The translations under genes were made by a program, and so were the position numbers. The notes under the pieces were generated by a model, which had not been told where the DNA came from, searched no databases, and was given only the letters and a program-made list of their open reading frames with translations. Positions 43,866 to 52,115 of a stretch of DNA of 64,000 bases are shown one piece after another. The DNA is from Rhodocaloribacter sp964552015 (GTDB lineage: Bacteria > Bacteroidota > Rhodothermia > Rhodothermales > ISCAR-4553). Numbering within the stretch: the stretch's first letter is position 1; each line of letters opens with the position of its first letter. The stretch is from NCBI GenBank assembly GCA_964552015.1, contig CAZKFR010000013.1:3127-67126 (forward strand). Direction: 5' to 3'.

Positions 43866-44387
43866 CTAGGCCTGGCGGCCCTCGGCCTCCGGCACCGCAG
43901 CACGCGCCGGATCACCACGGCGGCGAAGGTACCGGTTCCACCAGAACACCCCGGCGGCAAAGAGCAGGAACGCACCGAAACTCATGGCCGCGTTCATCCC
44001 CGCTATGCGGGCCTGCGTCGCGGCGATCTCGGCGATGACCACCTCCTGAGCCGCGCCCGGCAACACCCGCACCTCCAGCGAGTCGCGCTCGACCATGAAC
44101 GAGAGCGAGTACGGCAGCGAGAGGTGCTCCTTCTCCAGCACGGTGCCGTCCGGCAGGCGCACGCGCAGGCTGACCTCGGCAAAGGTCACGTCTTTGCGGT
44201 CGACGCGGTTGTAATGCGTAACCTGCGCCGAAGCGGCTTGCCCCCGGTCCAGGGTCGTCCGGAGGTCATGGGCCACACGGGCCTGATAGATAGCCAGGGC
44301 GAGCAGCATAGCCGGCGCTAGCCAGAGCAGCCGCGCCACGAGCAGCGATGTACGGGATACCACGTTCTTCCTCTGGATGGACGCCAT
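43866..44387 (-). CDS. DUF3592-like two-helix membrane protein
   Basis: The protein has 173 residues from the ATG at 44387. It has one hydrophobic segment near the N-terminus (RLLWLAPAMLLALAIY) and one near the C-terminus (AMSFGAFLLFAAGVFWW). Between them is a soluble beta-rich domain (VTHYNRVDRKDVTFAEVSLR, TVLEKEHLSLPYSLSFM). This layout fits DUF3592-type proteins, whose function is not known. Its stop is 3 bp from the msrP stop. Confidence 0.6.
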   Translation of the reverse strand: MASIQRKNVVSRTSLLVARLLWLAPAMLLALAIYQARVAHDLRTTLDRGQAASAQVTHYNRVDRKDVTFAEVSLRVRLPDGTVLEKEHLSLPYSLSFMVERDSLEVRVLPGAAQEVVIAEIAATQARIAGMNAAMSFGAFLLFAAGVFWWNRYLRRRGDPARAAVPEAEGRQA

Positions 44388-44460
44388 GACAGGCCGCCAC
44401 CCGGCGACCCAGCGTTCCCTTGCTACGCTCCGACGCCCGAGCGTTCCCTCCACCCGGCGA

Positions 44461-44961
44461 TTATTTCAAGAAGAGATACGGCTTCCAGGTCTCATCCACC
44501 GAGCCAACGTAGTCGCGGATGAACATGACGTGGCTGGGGCGGAACGGCCGACGCCGTAACGGCATGCCCGCTTCCTCCGGCGTGCGGTTGCCTTTCCGGT
44601 TGTTGCAGGGGACGCAGGCCGCCACCAGGTTCTCCCAGGTGTCCGGCCCCCCGCGCGACTTGGGGACGATGTGGTCGATGGTGAGCTGCTCCCGGCTCCC
44701 GCAGTACTGACACCGGAAATGGTCGCGGCGCAGCACGTTTTTGCGCGTCAGGAGGATCCGCTTGTAGGGAACCGAGACATACCCCTTCAGGCGAACGATG
44801 CTAGGCCAGGGCAACTGCAGGCTCGGGGAACGGAGATACCGCTCCGGCATCGCCTCGACCAGCTCGGCCTTCTGCAGGAGCACCAGCACGGCCGCTCGCT
44901 GCACACTGCACACCGTCAGCGCCCGGTAATCCTGGTTGAGCACGAGCACGTGACCGTTCAT
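44461..44961 (-). CDS. HNH endonuclease
   Basis: The protein has 166 residues from the ATG at 44961, which has GGAGG 7 bases upstream. The zinc-finger HNH domain shows CxxC at 84-87 (RCQYCGSREQLTIDHIVPKS, Asp96-His97), Asn111 in WENLVAACVPCNNRKGN and CxxC at 116-119. The N-terminal half (VLVLNQDYRALTVCSVQRAA) is the conserved domain found in many Bacteroidota and cyanobacterial HNH proteins. DNA-nicking or cleavage is expected; restriction or repair roles are both possible. There is no methylase or phage gene nearby. Confidence 0.9.
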   Translation of the reverse strand: MNGHVLVLNQDYRALTVCSVQRAAVLVLLQKAELVEAMPERYLRSPSLQLPWPSIVRLKGYVSVPYKRILLTRKNVLRRDHFRCQYCGSREQLTIDHIVPKSRGGPDTWENLVAACVPCNNRKGNRTPEEAGMPLRRRPFRPSHVMFIRDYVGSVDETWKPYLFLK

Positions 44962-45187
44962 GACGCCCCCTCCTCCCCGGCACCCGATCTGCCCGGGCGT
45001 ACGATGCGGCCGGCTCCCGACCCTATGTCCTGCCTTCCGTACCTGAAGACGTTCCCTCCGTTGTTTCAATGTGACGCCCGCCCGACGACAGGCTATCCGC
45101 CCGGGCATGTCTCATCCTATCGCGCCGACCGGGCTGCAGGTTCCCTCTTGATTTCACGACGGTTCCCACGAATCCATCGCTGCCGCG

Positions 45188-45215
45188 CGAATATAGAAAA
45201 CGGAGCATTTTCAAA
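45188..45215 (-). promoter_or_regulatory. Candidate promoter of the HNH endonuclease gene
   Basis: On the minus strand TATATTCG (45188-45195) fits the Bacteroidota -7 element. TTTG (45212-45215) lies 16 bases upstream, shorter than the usual 19. The distance to the start codon (44961) is about 227 bases, so a long leader is implied. Nothing else was recognised in 44962-45187. Confidence 0.3.
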
Positions 45216-45224
45216 AAAGACCGT

Positions 45225-46046
45225 TTACGATCTCATAACGCCGACCTCGTCGAGGACCTCGACCGGGTCGCCCACATACAGCACACCTGGGGCCTCCGGG
45301 ATCAGGTTCTGTCCGAAAAACACCTTGCTGCCACGGCGCCGGAAGGTGGCCAGGGTACGGAGCGGCTCGTGCCCCACGGTGCCCGTCGCCGGGTCGACGG
45401 TGGTGACGACACACCGGGCGCACGGCTTGACGACCCGAAACGTCATGGCCCCCACCCGGATACGCCGCCATCGGTCCTCTTCGAACGGCGCCAAGCCCTC
45501 GAGGACCAGGTTGGGGCGGAAGCGCACCATGGGGACGGGTGCCTCCAGACGGCGATTGAGCTCGTCGAGCGAGGCCCCGGTGGTCAGGAGCAGGGGGAAC
45601 CCGTCGGCCAGGCTGACACGGTCTCCGGCCCTGCCGTACGTCGGGTCGACAGGCCGGACGACCTCATCGGGCTGGTGAACGAGCCGCACGGAGCGGCCGA
45701 GGAAGGAGGAAAAAGCCCGGTGGACGGCCTCGTCGGCCAGGGCGGCCAGGAACCGGTCGTCCCACACCCGGACCGGGATGCGCGGCGCGTCAGCCGGTGG
45801 CACCGGCACCCACAGGGGCGTCTCCCCCGGCATCGTCACCCGAAGGCCCTGGCCCTCCGGCCGGGCCGCCACGAGCGCCAGGCGGGGTGCCTCCCGCTGC
45901 GTGACGGCGCGCCCATCCGGGTCCACCAGCATCCAGCGACGGTCGTCCCGGGGACCGAGCCGGGTCACCTCGACCCGGTCCAGCGCCACCGCCCGGGTCG
46001 ACTTGACGGGATAGATGAACAGCGCGCTTACCTGGGGCCTGGCCAT
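45225..46046 (-). CDS. MOSC-domain protein (mARC/YcbX-like)
   Basis: This 273-residue protein has an N-terminal MOSC_N barrel (ALFIYPVKSTRAVALDRVEV, DDRRWMLVDPDGRAVTQREA) and a C-terminal MOSC domain (RVSLADGFPLLLTTGASLDE, VPMVRFRPNLVLEGLAPFEE). The invariant molybdenum-binding Cys is in VVKPCARCVVTTVDPATG. YcbX/mARC proteins reduce N-hydroxylated compounds using molybdenum cofactor. The redox partner (a 2Fe-2S ferredoxin domain) is not fused here. It lies 3 bp after the M28 peptidase gene on the same strand. Confidence 0.9.
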   Translation of the reverse strand: MARPQVSALFIYPVKSTRAVALDRVEVTRLGPRDDRRWMLVDPDGRAVTQREAPRLALVAARPEGQGLRVTMPGETPLWVPVPPADAPRIPVRVWDDRFLAALADEAVHRAFSSFLGRSVRLVHQPDEVVRPVDPTYGRAGDRVSLADGFPLLLTTGASLDELNRRLEAPVPMVRFRPNLVLEGLAPFEEDRWRRIRVGAMTFRVVKPCARCVVTTVDPATGTVGHEPLRTLATFRRRGSKVFFGQNLIPEAPGVLYVGDPVEVLDEVGVMRS

Positions 46047-46049
46047 GCG

Positions 46050-47006
46050 TCAGTCCTTACGCTGCGCCCCGGCCCGGATGGCCTCGAGGTGAGCATCCAG
46101 CGTGATCAGCGCATCGAGGATCGTCGTGGCGGAGCGGACGAAGAAGTCCTGCGGGATGGCCTCGAAGTCATCCGTGGGCCGATGGTAATCGGGATGGTCC
46201 TCGACGCCGAAATAGAGGTACGGGATACCGTGCTGGTGAAAGACGCCATGATCGGAAGCCATGGTCCAGTCGTCGTGTCCATCTTCGGGCCGATCGTGGC
46301 CGAAGCGCAGGTGCACGCTGCTCCGGGCCCGTACCGGTTCCAGGAGCGGCGTGAGGAAGGGGTAGTGATAGGTCCCGCTGGCGAACAGCTCGTTCCGATC
46401 GCTCCGGCTGACCATATCGAGATTCACGTTGAGGGCGATCCGGCCGGGATCGATCGGCGGATCGTCGAAAAAAGCCCGGGCGCCGCGCAGGCCACGTTCC
46501 TCGGCATCGAGGGCGACGAACACGATGGGGTGCCGGGGCGGATGAGCCTTGAAATAGGCCGCCGCGGCCAGCAGGACGGCCACACCGGAGGCGTTGTCGT
46601 CGGCCCCGTTGTACACAACCCCATCCCGCAGGCCGAGGTGATCGTAGTGGGCCGTGACGACCATGTAGAGGTCGTTCCGCTGCGTCCCCGGCACGAAGCC
46701 CATCACGTTATACCCCTGGAGATCGCGGCCCTCCCGGTCCGTGAAACGGAAAGGGTGGACAAAATCACCGAAGGGCTGCAGGCCGATCTGCCGGAAAGCA
46801 TCGCGGACGTAATCCCGTGCGGCACGTCCCCCGCCGGTTCCCGTAGCCCGCCCTTCAAGGCGGTCGTCGGCCAGGCGCTGTACGTGACGCAGCAAGGCCT
46901 CCCGATCCACGGTGGGCTGTGCTCCGGCCAGGCGAGCCCCGAGCACCATCATGAAGACCAGACCCAGAACCAGGCCCGGCCGGCGCATCGATCTTCCGGT
47001 CATCAT
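46050..47006 (-). CDS. M28 family zinc aminopeptidase
   Basis: The protein has 318 residues with a signal peptide (LVLGLVFMMVLGARLAGAQ). Metal ligands are seen as VVTAHYDHLG (His120, Asp122), NGADDNASGVA (Asp136/137) and ALDAEERGLRG (Glu169/170), with a later NLDMVSRSDR and MASDHGVFHQHGIPYLYFGV. This is the co-catalytic zinc exopeptidase fold used on N-terminal residues of exported peptides. It is divergent from the DsbA-like gene. Confidence 0.92.
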   Translation of the reverse strand: MMTGRSMRRPGLVLGLVFMMVLGARLAGAQPTVDREALLRHVQRLADDRLEGRATGTGGGRAARDYVRDAFRQIGLQPFGDFVHPFRFTDREGRDLQGYNVMGFVPGTQRNDLYMVVTAHYDHLGLRDGVVYNGADDNASGVAVLLAAAAYFKAHPPRHPIVFVALDAEERGLRGARAFFDDPPIDPGRIALNVNLDMVSRSDRNELFASGTYHYPFLTPLLEPVRARSSVHLRFGHDRPEDGHDDWTMASDHGVFHQHGIPYLYFGVEDHPDYHRPTDDFEAIPQDFFVRSATTILDALITLDAHLEAIRAGAQRKD

Positions 47007-47175
47007 GGGTACATCCTCTCAGGTTACGGCCCTGCAAACTCGGTTCCTGCCAAAAGGTTTGCCGCCAGGAATTCGCTACGGGATGGAACCCTCCCCGGAC
47101 CGCACGGGGTACACGGAACGCGTGGCACGTCCATCACGGCCTCGTTCCCCTTTCACAACCACGTCATCCCGATCC

Positions 47176-48099
47176 ATGCACCAGCTTCTTTCCTCCCTCT
47201 TCGCCGTCGTCCTGATGGCCGGATGCACGCTCGCCGCCTGCGCCCAGACACCGGACGTCCAGGCCGAACGCAAGGCCCGTATCCTGGCCAACCTGATCCA
47301 CCAGCTGCCGCAACTGGATCGCCTCGACCCGCGCATGGGCGACCTGTCCCCGGCCCCGATGCCCGGCTTCGACCTCGGCAGCTTTTCCTTCATGACCCAG
47401 CAGGGGCGCCAGCAGCAAGCCTTCCTCGTCTCGACGGACGACCGCTACCTCTACCTGATCGCGGCCGGACCGTTCGACGTGAGCCGTTCGCAGGACGAGC
47501 TCGCACAGGCCGAGGAAGAAGCCCGGCAGCAGCGTCACGAGATGCTGATGATGGCGGCACGGAACTACCCGACGCGCGGCAATCCGGATGCCCCCATCAC
47601 CATCGTCGAGTTCTCCGATTTTCAGTGCCCGTACTGCTCGCGGGCCTCGGGGACGGTGAAAGAGGTCCTCGCAAAGTACCCGGACGACGTGCGGCTGGTC
47701 TACGCGCATTTCCCGCTCAACTTCCACGCGTGGGCCCGCCCCTCGGCCATCGCGGCGGTGTGTGCCGCCGAACAGGACAACGACGCCTTCTGGAAGCTGC
47801 ACGACTACTATTTCGCCAACCAGCAAGCGATCACGCCGGAGAACGTCATCGCGAAGAGCCGGGACGTGCTGGCCGGCACGAACGTGGACCTGGAAGCGTG
47901 GCAGGCCTGTGCCGCCGACACCACGTCCGAGGCCTACCAGGCGGCGGCTCGCCGGGTCGACGCCGAGATGCAACTGGGCGTCCAGCTGGGCGTGACGGGC
48001 ACGCCGGGCTTCTTCATCAACGGCCGGTTCCTGAACGGCTCGCAGCCGCTCGAAGCCTTCGAGCAGGCCATCCAGGCCGCCCGGAAGGACGGCCCCTGA
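47176..48099 (+). CDS. DsbA-family thiol-disulfide oxidoreductase (lipoprotein)
   Basis: The protein has 307 residues from the ATG at 47176. MHQLLSSLFAVVLMAGC is a lipoprotein-type signal (Cys17), though cleavage after ACAQ is possible. Residues 25-125 form an N-terminal DsbG/C-like extension. The thioredoxin fold has ITIVEFSDFQCPYCSRASGT with CPYC at 151-154, and the cis-Pro loop VTGTPGFFINGR. It probably oxidises or isomerises disulfides in exported proteins. It is followed by a TonB receptor. Confidence 0.9.
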   Translation: MHQLLSSLFAVVLMAGCTLAACAQTPDVQAERKARILANLIHQLPQLDRLDPRMGDLSPAPMPGFDLGSFSFMTQQGRQQQAFLVSTDDRYLYLIAAGPFDVSRSQDELAQAEEEARQQRHEMLMMAARNYPTRGNPDAPITIVEFSDFQCPYCSRASGTVKEVLAKYPDDVRLVYAHFPLNFHAWARPSAIAAVCAAEQDNDAFWKLHDYYFANQQAITPENVIAKSRDVLAGTNVDLEAWQACAADTTSEAYQAAARRVDAEMQLGVQLGVTGTPGFFINGRFLNGSQPLEAFEQAIQAARKDGP

Positions 48100-48209
48100 A
48101 ACATGACGGGTAGGCATCCGGCACGGTCCGCGTGCTCTCAGGGCGAAGCGCCCCGAAGCGGTGCGGGGCCCGCCCGGCACGGCCCGGAGCGCGTTCCGCC
48201 CCCTGCAAG

Positions 48210-50540
48210 ATGTGCCCCATGGGTTCATGCCTCTCGCTGTATCCCCTCGTGCGCCGTCTCCTGACGGCCCTGGCTGCGGCATGGCTGGCGCTGGGCGGCT
48301 CGACCGGGACGAGCCAGGCCCAACCGGCCACGTTGAGCGGCTTCGTCACCGACGCCGCGGACGGGCAGCCGCTCGAGCTGGTCAACGTCGTGCTCGAGGA
48401 CGCACGCGGCACGCGCAAGGGCGCCGTGACGAACCGGGACGGCCTCTACCTGATCCCCGGTCTCGCCCCGGGCCGCTACACGCTGCGCGTCTCGTTCATC
48501 GGCTACCGGACGCACCTCGACACGTTGCGCCTCGTGCCCGGTGAACGGCGGACGCTGAACCTGGCGCTGGTCCCGGGCGACGCCACGATGGACGAGGTCG
48601 TCGTGGAGGGGGAACGCACCTCCGGCGCCGCCCGCGTGACGGCCGGCCAGCAGACCATCCGTCCCCGCGACATCGAACTGGTGCCCTCTCCGGGCCTCTC
48701 CGGCGACCTGGCCGGCCTGCTGACGACGCTCCCGGGCGTCGTCACCCTCGGCGACCGCGGCGGACAGCTCTTCGTGCGGGGCGGCGAACCCTCGCAGAAC
48801 CTCGTGCAGATCGACGGCATCCTCCTCTACCAGCCCTTCCACATCCTGGGCTTCTACAGCGCCTTCCCCTCGGACATTCTGAGCCGCACCGACCTGTATG
48901 CCGGCGGGTTCGGCAGCCGGTTCGGGGAGCGCATCTCGTCGGTGATCGACGTGAGCACCCGTAACGGCAACAACCGCGCTTTCGCGGGTGCCGCCACGCT
49001 CTCGCCCTTCGTGAGCGCGGTCCGTGTGGAAGGCCCGCTCCTCCGCGACCGGATCTCCGTCATCGCCTCGGCCCGGCAGTCGCTCGTGGAACAGGGTGGC
49101 GAGCCGCTGGTCGGGCGCGCGCTGCCGTTCAACTTCGGGGACGTGTTCGCCAAGCTACACACCGAGCTCGGTGCCTCGAGCCGCCTCTCGGCCCTGGTCA
49201 TCCACACTTACGACCGGGGCGCGCTGGACGAGGATACGGAGGGCCTTCCCCCGGAGGAGGTGCGCTGGCGGAACACGGGTGCCGGCCTCCGCCTCGTGAG
49301 CCTCCCCCGCGTCTCGCCCCTCATGCTCGATGCGCGCGTCTCCTTCTCCCGCCTGCCCACCGAACAGGGCCTTCCGGGCCAGCCGCCCGTACGAAGGTCC
49401 GAGATCAGTAACCTGAACGTGGCCGCCGATGCGACCTTCTTCGGCGACCGCTCGGACGTGGACCTGGGCGTCTCGTTCCGTATCGTGCGCCTGAAGAGCC
49501 GCCTCGGCGGCCTCTACCAGAACATCGAGGAACGGGACGAGCGGCTCCAGCATGCCGCCGTATACGTGGAGCCGGAGTTCCACACCGGCGGCGGGCTGCG
49601 GATCCGGCCGGGCCTCCGCGTGCAGTTCTTCGACGTGCGGTTCACCCCCTTCCTCGAGCCTCGCCTCCGGGTCGTCTGGGCCGGAGGACCGCACGAGGTG
49701 AGCCTGGCGGCCGGGCTGTATCATCAGGCCATCCTCGGCCTGACCGACCGGCGGGACGCCGCCAGCATCTTCACGGCGTGGACGAACGTACCTCGCCCCC
49801 GCACCGACCTCGACGACGTCCGCGCCGGACGCGCGCCACGTGCACGACACCTCCTGCTTGGCTACCGCCTCACGCCCACCTCCTGGCTCGAACTCGCCGT
49901 CGAGGGCTATCACAAGACGCTGGACAACCTGTTCATCGGCGAGTGGACCGCCTTCCCGCGCTTTACGACCAACCTGCAGCCGGCGCGAGGCCGTTCCTTC
50001 GGGTTCGACGCCCGCCTCGAAGTGCGCCGGGCCGGACTCTACGGGTACGTCACCTACGGCTACGCCAACACCCGCTACGAGGCCCGGCAGGCCAGCCTGA
50101 TCCTGTGGTACGGCACCGAGTCGCTCCGCTTCAACCCGCCGCACGACCGGCGGCATCGCCTCAACGCTCTCCTGGCCTTCGGCCTGTATGGCTTCGACCT
50201 GAGCTTCCGCTGGGAGTTCGGCTCCGGTCTTCCCTTCAGCCAGGCCATCGGGTTCGACGGCTTCGTGCTCATCGACGACATCACAAGCGCCGCCGAGCTG
50301 CCCGGGTCGCGCCGCGTCATCTACGCCGACCCCTTCAACGCCAGGCTGCCCACCTACCACCGGCTCGATGCCTCCGTCGAGCGCACCTTCCAGCTCCGGC
50401 GGGCCCGGCTGACCCTGCAGGGCACCCTCATCAACGTCTACGACCGGCGCAACATCTTCTTTCTGGACGTCTTCACGCTGCGCCGGGCCGACCAGCTCCC
50501 GTTCTTTCCCTCGTTTGGCATCAAACTCGCCTTCGAATGA
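48210..50540 (+). CDS. TonB-dependent receptor with carboxypeptidase-regulatory-like domain
   Basis: The protein has 776 residues (ATG at 48210; ATG at 48219 also fits). After a signal peptide, residues of about 38-130 form the beta-sandwich CarboxypepD_reg-like domain (TLSGFVTDAADGQPLELVNV; PGRYTLRVSFIGYRTHLDTL). A TonB-box-like TMDEVVVEGERTSG and the plug (QQTIRPRDIELVPSPGLSGD, FVRGGEPSQNLVQIDGILLY) follow, then the barrel. It is followed with ATGA overlap by a DUF4249-like lipoprotein, a pairing common in Bacteroidota. The ligand is unknown. Confidence 0.9.
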   Translation: MCPMGSCLSLYPLVRRLLTALAAAWLALGGSTGTSQAQPATLSGFVTDAADGQPLELVNVVLEDARGTRKGAVTNRDGLYLIPGLAPGRYTLRVSFIGYRTHLDTLRLVPGERRTLNLALVPGDATMDEVVVEGERTSGAARVTAGQQTIRPRDIELVPSPGLSGDLAGLLTTLPGVVTLGDRGGQLFVRGGEPSQNLVQIDGILLYQPFHILGFYSAFPSDILSRTDLYAGGFGSRFGERISSVIDVSTRNGNNRAFAGAATLSPFVSAVRVEGPLLRDRISVIASARQSLVEQGGEPLVGRALPFNFGDVFAKLHTELGASSRLSALVIHTYDRGALDEDTEGLPPEEVRWRNTGAGLRLVSLPRVSPLMLDARVSFSRLPTEQGLPGQPPVRRSEISNLNVAADATFFGDRSDVDLGVSFRIVRLKSRLGGLYQNIEERDERLQHAAVYVEPEFHTGGGLRIRPGLRVQFFDVRFTPFLEPRLRVVWAGGPHEVSLAAGLYHQAILGLTDRRDAASIFTAWTNVPRPRTDLDDVRAGRAPRARHLLLGYRLTPTSWLELAVEGYHKTLDNLFIGEWTAFPRFTTNLQPARGRSFGFDARLEVRRAGLYGYVTYGYANTRYEARQASLILWYGTESLRFNPPHDRRHRLNALLAFGLYGFDLSFRWEFGSGLPFSQAIGFDGFVLIDDITSAAELPGSRRVIYADPFNARLPTYHRLDASVERTFQLRRARLTLQGTLINVYDRRNIFFLDVFTLRRADQLPFFPSFGIKLAFE

Positions 50541-51433
50541 GTTCCGGCCCCTCCATCCTACGGACGATCGCCCGGCTGGCCCCGCTCCTGCTGGTGCTCC
50601 TGCTGCTCACCGGCGGGTGTGAGGAAGACGTCGTGGCCGTCCTGGGCACCGACCGCCCCTTCACCCTCTTCGGCGTGCTGACCCCGCAGAGCGACACGCA
50701 GTGGGTCCGCGTGTTCCCCATCGAAGACGTCCTCGAGCCCGGGCGCCCCGGCCCCCTCGATGCCCGCTTCCGGGCCATCGACCTGACCGACGGCCTCGCG
50801 ACGACCTGGCGGGACTCGCTGATCCAGGAGGCCAACGGCCAGTATGCCCACGTCTTCTTTGCCCCGTTCGCCGCCGCCTTCGGCCACACCTACCGGCTCG
50901 AGGTCACACGCTCGGACGACGCCCGCACGGAGGTCGTCGTTACCGTCCCCCCCGCGAGTGAACTGGTCCTCCCCGACGTGAGCATCTCCACCCCCCCGCT
51001 TTTCCCCATCCGCCTCGTCGGGGACGTGCCCAACCTCATCCGCATCGAGGTCGTTTATACGTTCCTGGTGCGCACCACCCGCGAGATCCTCCGCGACAAG
51101 GCCACCTTTTCGTACCAGGGGCAGCAGCGGCGCACCGTCGAGGGCTGGCTGATCGAACTCAACACGGCCCGCGACACCCAGCGCATCCTCTCCCTGCTGC
51201 GCGAGACCACGCAACTCGATCCGCGCAACCTGATCAAGATCATCGAGATCCGCATCCGTTTCATCGCCGCCAGCGCCGAGTGGAACCCGCCCGGCGGCGT
51301 CTTTGACCCCGAGGTGCTGGTCCAGCCGGGCACGATGTCCAACGTCCAGCACGGGTTTGGCTTCGTCGGAGCCGGCTATCGCCTCGAAGCGCGCTGGTCG
51401 CCCCTGGATACGTTGCTGATCGACGGGAACTGA
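50537..51433 (+). CDS. DUF4249-like lipoprotein, partner of the TonB receptor
   Basis: The protein has 298 residues from the ATG at 50537, which overlaps the receptor stop. A lipobox is in LLLVLLLLTGGC. The body is beta-rich (GVLTPQSDTQWVRVFPIEDV, YRLEVTRSDDARTEVVVTVP) and ends in WSPLDTLLIDGN. Such surface or periplasmic lipoproteins accompany TonB receptors and may bind substrate or help assembly. The DUF4249 label rests on context and layout; no sequence search was possible. Confidence 0.65.
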   Translation: MSSGPSILRTIARLAPLLLVLLLLTGGCEEDVVAVLGTDRPFTLFGVLTPQSDTQWVRVFPIEDVLEPGRPGPLDARFRAIDLTDGLATTWRDSLIQEANGQYAHVFFAPFAAAFGHTYRLEVTRSDDARTEVVVTVPPASELVLPDVSISTPPLFPIRLVGDVPNLIRIEVVYTFLVRTTREILRDKATFSYQGQQRRTVEGWLIELNTARDTQRILSLLRETTQLDPRNLIKIIEIRIRFIAASAEWNPPGGVFDPEVLVQPGTMSNVQHGFGFVGAGYRLEARWSPLDTLLIDGN

Positions 51434-51435
51434 CC

Positions 51436-51449
51436 GCCCGCCCTCGGGC
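51436..51449 (+). terminator. Weak terminator-like hairpin after the receptor operon
   Basis: GCCCG and CGGGC pair around CCCT directly after the TGA at 51431-51433. It is followed by TCGTTCATT, a poor T-run. Confidence 0.3.
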
Positions 51450-51591
51450 TCGTTCATTGCGCACGGTTTTCACCGTTTCATGCTCCCTGCACGGCACCTT
51501 CGTCGTCTTCCCGCGTATGCGTCGGATCACCGACACGGCGGCTGCCCGGACGAGGGCCCGTCTTTTCCGTCAGTTCATCCAGTGTAGGTCC

Positions 51592-52011
51592 GTGTCTCTA
51601 TTTGCTTCTTCCGGCGAGGCCTCCCGGCCCGTATCCTCTGTAAACCAGGCCCTGCAACAGACCATCCTGCAGCGTCTGCTGGCGCTGGACGACGGGGATC
51701 CGGCCTTCCTGGCCGATCTGCTCGAGAGCTTCCTGAGCACGACGCCCGAGATCCTTGCGGCCATGCAAGAGCACTGGGCGCAACGAGACGCCGAGGGCCT
51801 GCACAACCAGGCCCACACGCTGAAATCGAGCGCGCAACTCATCGGACTGGACCGGCTTGCCGGGCTGTGCCTGCATCTGGAACAGGCTACGAAGGACGCT
51901 GCCGATCCAAGCGGAGTAGGCAACGTCGTCGAGGAGATCGTCCGGACCTACGAGCAGGCCGCCCCCACGCTGGCCCACCTCCACGCTTCGCTCGCCGGCA
52001 CGACGCAGTAG
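51592..52011 (+). CDS. Hpt-domain phosphotransfer protein
   Basis: The protein has 139 residues from a GTG at 51592; the frame is open upstream to 51457 (ATG) but the extra part lacks domain features. The Hpt helix bundle includes LHNQAHTLKSSAQLIGLDRL, with His75 in HTLKSS as the phosphoacceptor, preceded by PAFLADLLESFLSTTPEILA. Hpt proteins relay phosphate between receiver domains. A PAS histidine kinase (52116-53636) follows on the same strand, but no receiver domain is present in the window. Confidence 0.8.
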   Translation: MSLFASSGEASRPVSSVNQALQQTILQRLLALDDGDPAFLADLLESFLSTTPEILAAMQEHWAQRDAEGLHNQAHTLKSSAQLIGLDRLAGLCLHLEQATKDAADPSGVGNVVEEIVRTYEQAAPTLAHLHASLAGTTQ

Positions 52012-52115
52012 GAAAATCCGCACCGGATGTGCCCTTCCACACGAACCACGTGCCCCTACCTTCCTTTCGTCCGGGTTTCGTATCATGATGCCATTTCGGA
52101 TGGACGACAGGCATC

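Noticed and set aside
45369..48113. A 914-codon plus-strand open frame across the MOSC, M28 and DsbA-like region.
   Set aside because: It runs antisense to the MOSC and M28 genes and in the wrong frame for the DsbA-like gene; no domain is readable.
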